From positions 1 to 10,468 of the forward strand of contig JAJFHK010000438.1 of NCBI GenBank assembly GCA_021775655.1: DNA of 10,468 nucleotides, written 5' to 3'. This DNA is from Filomicrobium sp. Its GTDB lineage: Bacteria > Pseudomonadota > Alphaproteobacteria > Rhizobiales > Hyphomicrobiaceae. Positions within the stretch are counted from its first letter, which is position 1. Every line of letters starts with the position of its first letter. The notes below the pieces were generated by a model. It saw only the letters and a list, made by a program, of their open reading frames with translations. It was not told the DNA's origin and made no database searches. The translations under genes were made by a program, and so were the position numbers. Shown piece by piece: positions 1 to 6,813 of the stretch.

Positions 1-29
1 CAATGCGAACTCGCAATTGGCGTGTGGCA

Positions 30-821
30 TCAATGCTTACGCGTTAACGGCACGAAGCGAACGGGTATCACTTCCTGCTTGCGAGTTGACCCGTCGGCCA
101 GCTTTTCCACGACGACAAGCTCCTGCTCGAACTCACCGACGGGAATAACGAGCCGCCCGCCGGGTCGCAATTGGTCAACCAGTGGTTTCGGGATATTGTC
201 TGGTGCAGCGGTGACAACTATCGCGTCAAACGGCGCTTGTTCATGCCATCCAGCGTACCCATCGCCAATCCGGGTCTTGATGTTCGCGTAACCGAGCCGT
301 TGCAGCGTGTCAGCAGCTTGGCGACCGAGCGGTTCGATGATTTCAATCGAAAAAACCTCACTTACCAATTCACTCAAAACGGCAGCCTGATAGCCAGACC
401 CAGTGCCGATCTCAAGAATCTTGTCTTCCGGGCCGACGTCCGCAAGTGCAGTCATCAGCGCCACAACCAGCGGCTGCGAAATTGTCTGCGCATGACCGAC
501 CGGCAGTGGCCTGTTGCGGTAGGCATGGCGGCGTTGAGATTCCGGAACAAACTCGTGCCGCGGGACTTTCTCAAGTGCCACGAGCACTGGCTCGACCGAC
601 TTAGACAATGTCGTCTGCTTCGCCAGCCTGACGAATTCAGCTCGCACTTCCTCAACGAGCGCAATCCGCGCTTTGCGAAACGTGTCACCGCTGTCGTCAA
701 TGTTCACATGCTGGGTCATGGACACCATCACCGTTCCCATCGCCACCGCCGCAAACATGATGATCCCGATCGCCATGTCTGGCAACCGCGCAAGCATTGA
801 GGGAAATGGCTTGATTGTCAC
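30..821 (-). CDS. pcm: Membrane-anchored protein-L-isoaspartate O-methyltransferase
   Basis: Methylates the abnormal L-isoaspartyl residues that form in ageing proteins, using S-adenosylmethionine, so that they can return to normal aspartate. Seen, in numbering from the GTG start (263 aa): the family motif TISQP at 113-117, the SAM-binding loop LEIGTGSGY at 136-144, an acidic residue ending the next strand (E160), VTAAP at 203-207 and RPGGRLVIPVG at 219-229. The fold is complete. Family members are usually about 210-225 aa; the extra ~45 N-terminal residues contain a hydrophobic stretch at about 16-34 (AIGIIMFAAVAMGTVMVSM) preceded by K4 and R12 and followed by acidic residues. This suggests a signal-anchor with the catalytic domain outside the cytoplasm, although SAM is cytosolic. 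Start chosen: GTG at 821 because GGAGG lies 4 nt upstream. ATG at 797 is possible, and would still keep the hydrophobic segment. The longer open frame to 977 overlaps the upstream gene and is unlikely. It starts 31 nt after the J-domain gene, so the two are probably one operon. Confidence 0.93.
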   Translation of the reverse strand: MTIKPFPSMLARLPDMAIGIIMFAAVAMGTVMVSMTQHVNIDDSGDTFRKARIALVEEVRAEFVRLAKQTTLSKSVEPVLVALEKVPRHEFVPESQRRHAYRNRPLPVGHAQTISQPLVVALMTALADVGPEDKILEIGTGSGYQAAVLSELVSEVFSIEIIEPLGRQAADTLQRLGYANIKTRIGDGYAGWHEQAPFDAIVVTAAPDNIPKPLVDQLRPGGRLVIPVGEFEQELVVVEKLADGSTRKQEVIPVRFVPLTRKH

Positions 822-825
822 TTCA

Positions 826-830
826 CCTCC
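826..830 (-). promoter_or_regulatory. Ribosome binding site fixing the GTG start of pcm
   Basis: On the minus strand GGAGG followed by TGAA precedes GTG at 821-819. It is the only good Shine-Dalgarno sequence near the N-terminus. It favours a start between the end of the J-domain gene (853) and the hydrophobic segment, so the anchor is included in the product. Confidence 0.65.
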
Positions 831-852
831 GCAAAAACGGGCGATGATGACT

Positions 853-2346
853 TCAGACCGCGCGCTTTCCAACAATAAGATCCCAAGCGATATTGATCTG
901 CTTGGTGCGCTCTTCACGCATTCTCTTATCGGACTCGTCCTTGGCATGATCAGGATGCCAACCCATGCGCAGGGCATCGACGATCCGTTTCAGCGTACCA
1001 TCAGTGGCATCCGCATTGACGCCAAGCACCTCAAATGCCTCGGCACGTGATTTCGGCATCACGAGGTCTTCGCCAGCGATCTTGACGGTGGCAGCCGCAC
1101 TATCGGCAATTCGCCCGATCCGCTCCAGGTCGCGGACCACCGAGCGTAAGCTGCCGGCAACACGCGCGGTCTTCGGCTGCTCGCTTGATGAACCGCCACG
1201 TAGACTGTCAAGCCGCTGACGCACGCTTCTTAGTTCAGCCGACAGTGTATCCCGAAGCGCCGATGCAGGGCCTAGCGCGCGCACGGCATGATCGGCTTTC
1301 TTGAATAGCGCTTCCGCAGCTCGCGCTCCATTGGCAATACTCGCATTGCTCCATTGCCAAGGTTTACCTGACTTGTATTGCCGCCATTTGAAGCTCACCC
1401 AGCGTGATTGCAGCCTGGCTCCAATGCCACTCGCTGCACACGACACACGAGCAAACAGCTTACCAGGCACTGCTTCCAGAGATTGCTTTCCATCCCCAGC
1501 GAGAGCCGTGAAGGTTTCCTTGTCACGCACCGCCAGAGCATAACGACGACCATACCAGCCTACGGTCGCCAATAGGCTGGTTCCGGCCAGAACAAAAAAC
1601 AGCATCGCTAAGTTAGATTTGCCAGCCGGTCCGAATGAATGGCCCATTGCACCCGGCCCAGTTCCTTCGGCATGATAGACAACTGCCTGCCATCCGTCCG
1701 CTGGGGTACCATTCGGTCCAGCTACAGCAAGCTTGTCGAGTACCGCTGGAACAATCTGTGGGTTTGCTCCCGGCGCGTTGACAACGGCGTTTTCGATAAT
1801 TGGCTCAAATCGCTGGCTGTTAATCAGCAGCGCCTCTTCGCCGTAATCCAGCGCCGCCCTATCGGCTGCCAAGCCTGGAACAATCCGTGCACCGAGTTCC
1901 GCTATCGGCGCATACCCTTTCGGCATGACAAAGCGCGCCATACGGCGGCCTTCGGGACCTTGATTGGGCTTCTTAAGGAGAAGATTGAGCTGGCCGTTCT
2001 CGATCCAGGAGGTTCCAACGTCATTTGAACGGATTTGTGAGGCAATCACTGCCCACGGTGCCGAAATTCCTTGGCAACGCACATTGAAGCTGTGAAGGGC
2101 CATGGTCCGGCAATCGCGACCTGTTGCATCCTTGCAGGCGCGGTAATCGCGCTGTTGACGCTCACCGACGATTTCATGCCGCGTAGGTGCTGAAGTACTG
2201 ATTGTCGGCTTGCCGCCTTTCACAGAACATGAAAACGGCATTGTTACCGCTTCGCCCGTGCCTGCCGCAGCAGACAGTCCGGAGACAGCAACCAGGACCA
2301 GTGCGGCCCCAACAATCCTGAACGATTTACTTGTCAATCGACGCAC
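853..2346 (-). CDS. Signal-peptide, single-pass membrane protein with C-terminal J domain
   Basis: J domains stimulate the ATPase of Hsp70/DnaK through an HPD motif. Numbering here is from the first open-frame codon at 2361; subtract 5 for the GTG at 2346. Seen: basic N-terminus, hydrophobic core at ~17-30 (VGAALVLVAVSGLS) and Ala-rich cleavage site near 31-34; a periplasmic part to ~248 with cysteines at 45, 76, 84 and 96; a membrane helix at ~251-269, followed by GRR, so the C-terminus is cytoplasmic; a helical, charged stretch at ~345-425; and a J-like domain at ~439-497 with HPD at 469-471 and LGVNADATDGTLKRI before it. There is no G/F or zinc-finger region, so it is not a DnaJ/CbpA chaperone but a specialised (type III) J protein. 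I do not recognise the periplasmic domain. Start unsure: TTG 2361 has no ribosome site, GTG 2346 has a G-rich stretch too close, and TTG 2337 has AGGG 8 nt upstream. All keep the signal peptide. Probably heads an operon with pcm. Confidence 0.85.
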   Translation of the reverse strand: MRRLTSKSFRIVGAALVLVAVSGLSAAAGTGEAVTMPFSCSVKGGKPTISTSAPTRHEIVGERQQRDYRACKDATGRDCRTMALHSFNVRCQGISAPWAVIASQIRSNDVGTSWIENGQLNLLLKKPNQGPEGRRMARFVMPKGYAPIAELGARIVPGLAADRAALDYGEEALLINSQRFEPIIENAVVNAPGANPQIVPAVLDKLAVAGPNGTPADGWQAVVYHAEGTGPGAMGHSFGPAGKSNLAMLFFVLAGTSLLATVGWYGRRYALAVRDKETFTALAGDGKQSLEAVPGKLFARVSCAASGIGARLQSRWVSFKWRQYKSGKPWQWSNASIANGARAAEALFKKADHAVRALGPASALRDTLSAELRSVRQRLDSLRGGSSSEQPKTARVAGSLRSVVRDLERIGRIADSAAATVKIAGEDLVMPKSRAEAFEVLGVNADATDGTLKRIVDALRMGWHPDHAKDESDKRMREERTKQINIAWDLIVGKRAV

Positions 2347-2470
2347 CCTTCCCCCCGACAAGTGGTACGCAACACTATCGTTTTGCGGTAATAGTCATAA
2401 CATGGGCGCGACTAAGGCAACACTCTGCAACCTTGCCGGGAAGGAAACTTTTCCAGAGATAATTTCCTAC

Positions 2471-2513
2471 AAAACGAGATGAGCCTTCGAGGTGAAGCCA
2501 AAACCTCACATCT
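2471..2513 (-). terminator. Possible weak terminator after the beta-helix membrane protein gene
   Basis: Read on the minus strand, 15 nt beyond the TAG stop at 2528-2530, the ends AGATG and CATCT can pair. An inner hairpin CTTC-ACCTC-GAAG lies within the loop, and TTTT follows 2 nt after the stem (aaaa at 2471-2474 on the plus strand). The stem is short and interrupted and the T-run is only four, so a Rho-independent terminator is plausible but weak. The rest of the interval up to the J-protein start (about 2347-2470) shows no convincing promoter to me. Confidence 0.25.
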
Positions 2514-2527
2514 GACCCTGGTCGCCT

Positions 2528-4909
2528 CTAGTCGCCGCGCAACAGCCCCGTAAATCCCGTAATTAGCAGCGACGTGAGCACAAGGCCGATAATCGTCTCA
2601 AGGATCATCCCAACATAAATCAGACCACCGAGCGTAATGCTGATAGTAGGAACACTCGTCCCGTCTTGATTTGGACCAGCCTTATCCTCGATCGGCGCAA
2701 AAGTAATTGGCTGCGGAATATCCATAAGCGGCCGCCAAGACAGGTTAGGACGCCAGTGATCGGCATACCCAAACGACACAAACGGAACGAACACATCAAA
2801 TGAATACGCCAGCGGGTTAAAAACCGGATAGACCTCATCGAACGCCTCGGGCGAATAAGCGTCACGGTTTGTCATCACGAATACCGTTTCATCCCGGCAT
2901 CCAGCCTTCTCACATTGCCCGCCTGCCCACGCCCACAGCCCGGCGAAAAGCGCGATGAATACCACCATCCAGGCAACAGTCCGCCAGGGATTAAAGCCAT
3001 ACAATGCGAACAGGTCGAGGAATCCGCCCTGCCAGCGCTGCAACGTTCGCGTCGCATGGCTATTACGTTCACGCCTCATTCGCGCAATCGAGATTTGCCG
3101 CGAATCTTCGTCATAACCCTGCTGCACCAGCCGGGTCTCCAGCTGCACCCATGGCTGCGGCTTGAAGTGATCGCGAATATCACAAGCTTGTTGACCTTCA
3201 AGCCAAACCAACCGTTGCGCCCCAACCCGGTCGTCAGCTTTCCTATGCCAGTGGGACCGGCCTTCCCTGGCTCCTGATGGATTGTTCAAGTGGTCGTAGA
3301 TGAACCCGTCGAGGACCAAATGATCGATGTCGACTCCGTCGATAGAGCGACCCCGCACCTCGACGCTCGGTGTCCAAGTGTCAGCAAAGTCGTGGTAGGA
3401 CGCCGCGCGCGCCCGCGAAAAATCTACGATTCCGCGCGGGCGCTGATCTGGCACCGCCGGCATGCACAGCCGCTTTACATCCGCATCCGCAAGCGAAATT
3501 GCAGCCTCATCCCAGTCCGTAAGTGCATCCCACTTGTCGCCGGACACAGGTGCTGGCCGGCCATCACGGGCTAGTGCGGCACTCTTGATGTGGCTGCCCG
3601 AGAAGTCGAGCACGCCGGGAATTCGCACCTGATCAAGGACGAGTGCACCGATTGCCTGCAAGCCGTCGCTCAATTCAACATCGCGCCCAAACCGGCTTCC
3701 ATTGACCATCAATGCTGCGCCCGACTCCACCTTGAGGGATGCTCCACGCAGTCGGAATTGATTACCGATATCGCACGCCGGGAAGCGGATTAGCCCGAAC
3801 ACAATCGACCGGGACATGTAGCAACCGCCGCGAATATGGGCGCCATCGCCGCGAATGGAGAGCTCAGCGCCAAACAACCGCGCTTCAGTTAATCTGAGCT
3901 GACCGCGAATGCTGGCTCCCGGAAAACTCAACGCCCCAATGAGCTTCGAGCGGGCCATATCCCAGTTTCCCGAAATCGAAATTCCACCAGCCGAAATGGC
4001 CGTCGTGCCGCCTTCAACCTCAATTCCTTCAGCGATAAAGCCCTTGCCGATTTCCGCACCGTCAAGATCAATGCCACCCATGATTCGAGCATCAACTAGA
4101 TTGAGGCCTTGCCCGATGTTGACACTGGCTGCCTCAATTGCCGTTTCCTTGCCCGAAACCGTCAGCCCCTTGCCCTCGAAGCGCCCGCCCAGCCGCGCAT
4201 TCGCGAGCCGAATGCCTAACGAAATACGTGCCTCCGTTGCAAGAAAATCGCCATCGATCCGCGCGCTCTCAACATCAAACCCACACGCATTGCCCTCTAC
4301 CGTCATACGTTCGGCATAGATTCCCGAACCCAATTCAGACCGAGCAAATTGCGCATCACCCTTTAACCGAGTCCGGCGTAAGATGAGTGGACCTGACAAT
4401 CGCAATCCATTTGCACGGATCGACTCGCGACCGTCCCCGATCAAGGTTCCTTCAACGGCCAATGCACCGCCAACCTGCGCACCGCGCGCACTCAGTTGCC
4501 CAGCAATCTGCCCGCCCGCGATGAGAATACCGTTGTCGACCTGCGCGCGATCCGCAACCAGAGCGCCCTCAAGTTGGCACTTCTGCAGACTGAGCCGTTT
4601 CAGTCGCGCATCGCGAACGATTACGGCACCGCGCGCATCACCTTCAATCCGAACATTCGACAGAAGCACCGGAACGCCGACCGCACAGCCCTCAAGGTCT
4701 AATCCTCCCGAAAAAGTAGCATTACTAATCCGCACTCCCGATACTGCAACAGGCCATTCGGGCCGGCTGCCATTGACCAAAGCGCGTACGACAGCGCCGC
4801 GCACTTCGGCTCCAGCGAGATCAGCGGTTTCCCCCTGCGCCGCGCGAGCGAGCAGTGTTTCCTCAGCAGCGCTGAGCTGGTCCCCAGCGGTCATAAATGG
4901 TTTCGACAT
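2528..4909 (-). CDS. Large beta-helix repeat protein with two C-terminal membrane helices
   Basis: Function not recognised. From the ATG at 4909 (793 aa) there is no signal peptide. Residues ~60-440 are a run of irregular ~20-residue repeats of the kind L-x-G-x-L-x-x-x-G-A-x-I-x-G (e.g. IMGGIDLDGAEIGKGFIAEG at 276-295), with alternating small and aliphatic residues. This pattern is typical of right-handed parallel beta-helix or pentapeptide-like folds. Then come a Trp/charged linker, a conserved-looking segment PWVQLETRLVQQGYDEDSRQ at ~586-605 that recalls the tail of pentapeptide-repeat membrane proteins, a first helix at ~643-663 (VAWMVVFIALFAGLWAWA), a ~95-residue loop with CEKAGC at ~666-671, and a second helix at ~760-787. 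The basic stretch before helix 1 implies a cytoplasmic beta-helix and a periplasmic loop. I recall similar proteins being labelled 'membrane-associated oxidoreductase', but no redox motif is visible. Start: ATG 4909 has AGGA 3 nt upstream; the open frame extends to a TTG at 4933, and ATG 4894 is a further alternative. Confidence 0.85.
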   Translation of the reverse strand: MSKPFMTAGDQLSAAEETLLARAAQGETADLAGAEVRGAVVRALVNGSRPEWPVAVSGVRISNATFSGGLDLEGCAVGVPVLLSNVRIEGDARGAVIVRDARLKRLSLQKCQLEGALVADRAQVDNGILIAGGQIAGQLSARGAQVGGALAVEGTLIGDGRESIRANGLRLSGPLILRRTRLKGDAQFARSELGSGIYAERMTVEGNACGFDVESARIDGDFLATEARISLGIRLANARLGGRFEGKGLTVSGKETAIEAASVNIGQGLNLVDARIMGGIDLDGAEIGKGFIAEGIEVEGGTTAISAGGISISGNWDMARSKLIGALSFPGASIRGQLRLTEARLFGAELSIRGDGAHIRGGCYMSRSIVFGLIRFPACDIGNQFRLRGASLKVESGAALMVNGSRFGRDVELSDGLQAIGALVLDQVRIPGVLDFSGSHIKSAALARDGRPAPVSGDKWDALTDWDEAAISLADADVKRLCMPAVPDQRPRGIVDFSRARAASYHDFADTWTPSVEVRGRSIDGVDIDHLVLDGFIYDHLNNPSGAREGRSHWHRKADDRVGAQRLVWLEGQQACDIRDHFKPQPWVQLETRLVQQGYDEDSRQISIARMRRERNSHATRTLQRWQGGFLDLFALYGFNPWRTVAWMVVFIALFAGLWAWAGGQCEKAGCRDETVFVMTNRDAYSPEAFDEVYPVFNPLAYSFDVFVPFVSFGYADHWRPNLSWRPLMDIPQPITFAPIEDKAGPNQDGTSVPTISITLGGLIYVGMILETIIGLVLTSLLITGFTGLLRGD

Positions 4910-5033
4910 CGATCCTATCGGCCCCCTGCCCAAGAACCACGCGCTAGCAGAGCCCCAACTTCGCGGCAGTTCAAAAACGGTTCATCGCCCACAATACACA
5001 TTACGAGCCGCTGTCAGGGCGGTCGAGGCCTTG

Positions 5034-5049
5034 TTGACCGCATCGTCAA
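5034..5049. repeat. Short inverted repeat TTGAC-N6-GTCAA
   Basis: TTGAC at 5034-5038 and GTCAA at 5045-5049 form a perfect 5-bp dyad around CGCATC. The position, 125-140 bp upstream of the minus-strand gene and well before the plus-strand gene, fits a dimeric regulator site. A 5-bp dyad can also arise by chance. Confidence 0.25.
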
Positions 5050-5134
5050 AATGCTGCTCCCTTGGCGCATTAAACGTGTTGCTGCCGCTGGGAGTGTGCG
5101 GATCAAGGCAGGATGACAATAATCTGTCGTCTGA

Positions 5135-5163
5135 TAAGGGTTACCGTAAGGGTTACTTTAAGG
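5135..5163 (+). promoter_or_regulatory. 12-bp-period direct repeats upstream of the DUF3754 gene
   Basis: TAAGGGTTAC occurs at 5135-5144 and again exactly 12 bp later at 5147-5156. A third partial copy, TAAGG, begins 12 bp further on at 5159-5163. The overlap of copies also makes GTAA-GGG-TTAC and TTAC-C-GTAA dyads. The block ends about 20 bp before the TATAAC element at 5183, where an activator overlapping a weak -35 region would bind. No factor can be named from the sequence. Confidence 0.45.
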
Positions 5164-5182
5164 CAGAAGGGGTGCTCGACAA

Positions 5183-5188
5183 TATAAC
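5183..5188 (+). promoter_or_regulatory. Possible -10 element TATAAC
   Basis: Matches five of six bases of the sigma-70 -10 consensus. No good -35 hexamer sits 16-18 bp upstream; the repeat block occupies that place, which suits an activator-dependent promoter. A transcript starting near 5195 would have a leader of about 115 nt. Confidence 0.3.
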
Positions 5189-5217
5189 GTTTTGGCCTCT
5201 AGACACATGAAGTGAGA

Positions 5218-5249
5218 CGCAGGGGGCGCGAAACAAGTTGTCCCCCGCG
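5218..5249 (+). other. Stem-loop in the presumed leader of the DUF3754 mRNA
   Basis: CGC-A-GGGGG at 5218-5226 pairs with CCCCCGCG at 5242-5249: eight base pairs with one bulged A and a 15-nt loop that itself contains the dyad ACAA-G-TTGT. No U-run follows, so it is not an intrinsic terminator. It may stabilise or regulate the leader. It lies ~60 nt upstream of the start codon and does not mask the ribosome site. Confidence 0.4.
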
Positions 5250-5308
5250 ATGGGAAACAAAGGAAGCGCACGGTTTAGACAGGCGCCCTTGACGGGAGGT
5301 TTCGCTTA

Positions 5309-6811
5309 ATGTCCCCCGCCGACACGACCCCAGAGCGGGTCGATATGACGACAGCTATGAAGACCGATGCACAACCAGGCGGCGCAGCGGCGCAAGGTCG
5401 CGAGCACATCGTTCCTGATAGTATAACAATCGAAGGTCTTCCAGACGAAGGCACCGACATCGTCGCCCCGGACGAGGAACGCGATCGCGAACACTTCATA
5501 CCCATCACCCGTTTTGCGTTGATGGAGCGATTGACAATTCCATCAGCTTGGCCGCCCGGGCAATCGGTCGCCGCCCGCCGTTTCTTCTCTTATTTGGATT
5601 ATTGGCGCCACCAGCGCTACGGCGCCCAACTTCTGGAAATGGAGCAAACCTACGAGCCCTTCAGCCCGGACAGCGATCTGCTGCTGACTCGCAGCTTCAC
5701 CGATGATGAGTTGGGCGGCATGCAAAAACGCATGGTCGAGAGTATCCGGCATATCCTGACACAGGCCAATTACAGAGAGATCAACCCTGAGTCCGTCGAA
5801 GAAATCCTAACTAAAGACTCGCACTACGGCCTCGATCTGCATGTCGACTTTTCACTATTCGAAGAGGTGCTGATCTTCTACCGCGGCGCTTCAACACGCA
5901 AAGACCAAAAACGAACGCTGCGCAAATTCATGCGCAAGGAAGAGTTCGATGTTCCAATCTTCCAGCGGTTGTTCCTCTTGTTCAAGCTGAAGCCACTACA
6001 GGAGCGCATTCGCGAAATAATGGAGGACGAGAAGGTATCGCGCAAAGAGGCCGAACGCATGGCCAACAAGCAGCGAGCCCATCTTCCCGGCGCAGTCGCC
6101 TCTGGCAACATTTATATGAAGCTGTTCAAGAACATCCCCCGCTCCGACATCGAGATGGTCTTTCCCAACACCGAAGTAAAATACCGGATGATGGACAAGG
6201 TCATGCTCAGCGGCGGTGGCATCGCTGGCTTGGGCGGACCCATAGTCGGAGCGGTGACAAAATTCAGCGCACTGGCCAACCCATTTGTTGCAATTCCGGT
6301 CGTCATTGGATTTGGCGGTGCCGTATTCCGTGGCGCCATGAACTTCGTCAACAAGCGTAACAAGTACATGGTTGTCATGGCGCAGAACCTTTACTTCCAC
6401 TCAATGGCCGACAACCGCGGTGTCATGATCAAATTGATCGACCGTGCGGCCGAGGAAGACGTGAAGGAGGAAATGCTGCTTTACGCCGTCCTCGCAAAGG
6501 AACGGGCCAACCGCCGCGACCTCAAAGCAATCGACATTGCTATAGAGCAATACCTGAAATCTACTTTCGGCCTCGACATCGACTTCGACCTCGACGATGC
6601 ACTTGAACGGCTCCTCGCAGACGGCATCGTCACCGAAGACGCCAATGGTGATCTACACACGCTTTCGCCGGTCGACGCCGCCGAGCACATCGACAAGATG
6701 TGGGACCTTTTGCTCGACGAACTCCCCGATATTGACCCCCACGAAGGTGTCGAGATGGACGTTGACAAGTTGCGCGCCGAAAACAGCCTTTCGCCATCAG
6801 GGGCGACCTGA
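5309..6811 (+). CDS. DUF3754 (TMEM143-like) membrane protein
   Basis: Function unknown; family assigned from memory of the signature. The 500-aa product has an acidic, disordered-looking N-terminus (~1-60), a helical soluble region (~65-265), the family hallmark KLFKNIPRSDIEMVFPNTEV at 271-290 followed by KYRMMDK, two Gly-rich hydrophobic segments at ~297-317 and ~323-344 joined by a very short turn, then NKRNKYMVVMAQNLYFHSMADNRGV (348-372) and a helical, acidic C-terminal domain. The two helices probably form a hairpin in the membrane with both large domains on the cytoplasmic side. Start: ATG 5309 with GGGAGG 9 nt upstream; ATG at 5345 would cut only disordered residues. Stop TGA at 6809-6811 lies 2 nt before the prmA start, so the two are probably translationally coupled. 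Related proteins also occur in eukaryotes (TMEM143 of mitochondria). No catalytic motif is seen. Confidence 0.88.
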   Translation: MSPADTTPERVDMTTAMKTDAQPGGAAAQGREHIVPDSITIEGLPDEGTDIVAPDEERDREHFIPITRFALMERLTIPSAWPPGQSVAARRFFSYLDYWRHQRYGAQLLEMEQTYEPFSPDSDLLLTRSFTDDELGGMQKRMVESIRHILTQANYREINPESVEEILTKDSHYGLDLHVDFSLFEEVLIFYRGASTRKDQKRTLRKFMRKEEFDVPIFQRLFLLFKLKPLQERIREIMEDEKVSRKEAERMANKQRAHLPGAVASGNIYMKLFKNIPRSDIEMVFPNTEVKYRMMDKVMLSGGGIAGLGGPIVGAVTKFSALANPFVAIPVVIGFGGAVFRGAMNFVNKRNKYMVVMAQNLYFHSMADNRGVMIKLIDRAAEEDVKEEMLLYAVLAKERANRRDLKAIDIAIEQYLKSTFGLDIDFDLDDALERLLADGIVTEDANGDLHTLSPVDAAEHIDKMWDLLLDELPDIDPHEGVEMDVDKLRAENSLSPSGAT

Positions 6812-6813
6812 AT

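Larger units (their letters stand above)
4910..5308. other. Divergent intergenic control region, about 400 bp
   Basis: Lies between the beta-helix protein gene (minus) and the DUF3754 gene (plus), so it should hold both promoters. Seen from left to right: an inverted repeat TTGAC-N6-GTCAA at 5034-5049; direct repeats at 5135-5163; a -10-like TATAAC at 5183-5188; a stem-loop at 5218-5249; and the ribosome site GGGAGG at 5294-5299. An open frame reading plus through 4383-5210 is the antisense shadow of the beta-helix gene and is not credible as a protein. I could not identify a convincing minus-strand promoter. Confidence 0.7.

Noticed and set aside
4..15. Small hairpin TGCG-AACT-CGCA just beyond the pcm stop
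   Set aside because: Four-base-pair stem without a T-run on the minus strand; not enough for a terminator call.
171..800. 209-codon plus-strand open frame
   Set aside because: Lies antisense to pcm, which has full family motifs; the translation is Arg/His-rich with no recognisable motif.
822..977. N-terminal extension of pcm to an ATG at 977
   Set aside because: Would overlap the J-domain coding region by 125 nt and has no family similarity; the GTG at 821 has a good ribosome site.
4383..5210. 275-codon plus-strand open frame reaching into the divergent region
   Set aside because: Mostly antisense to the beta-helix gene, and its Ser/Pro/Arg-rich composition is that of a shadow frame. The part beyond 4933 adds nothing protein-like.
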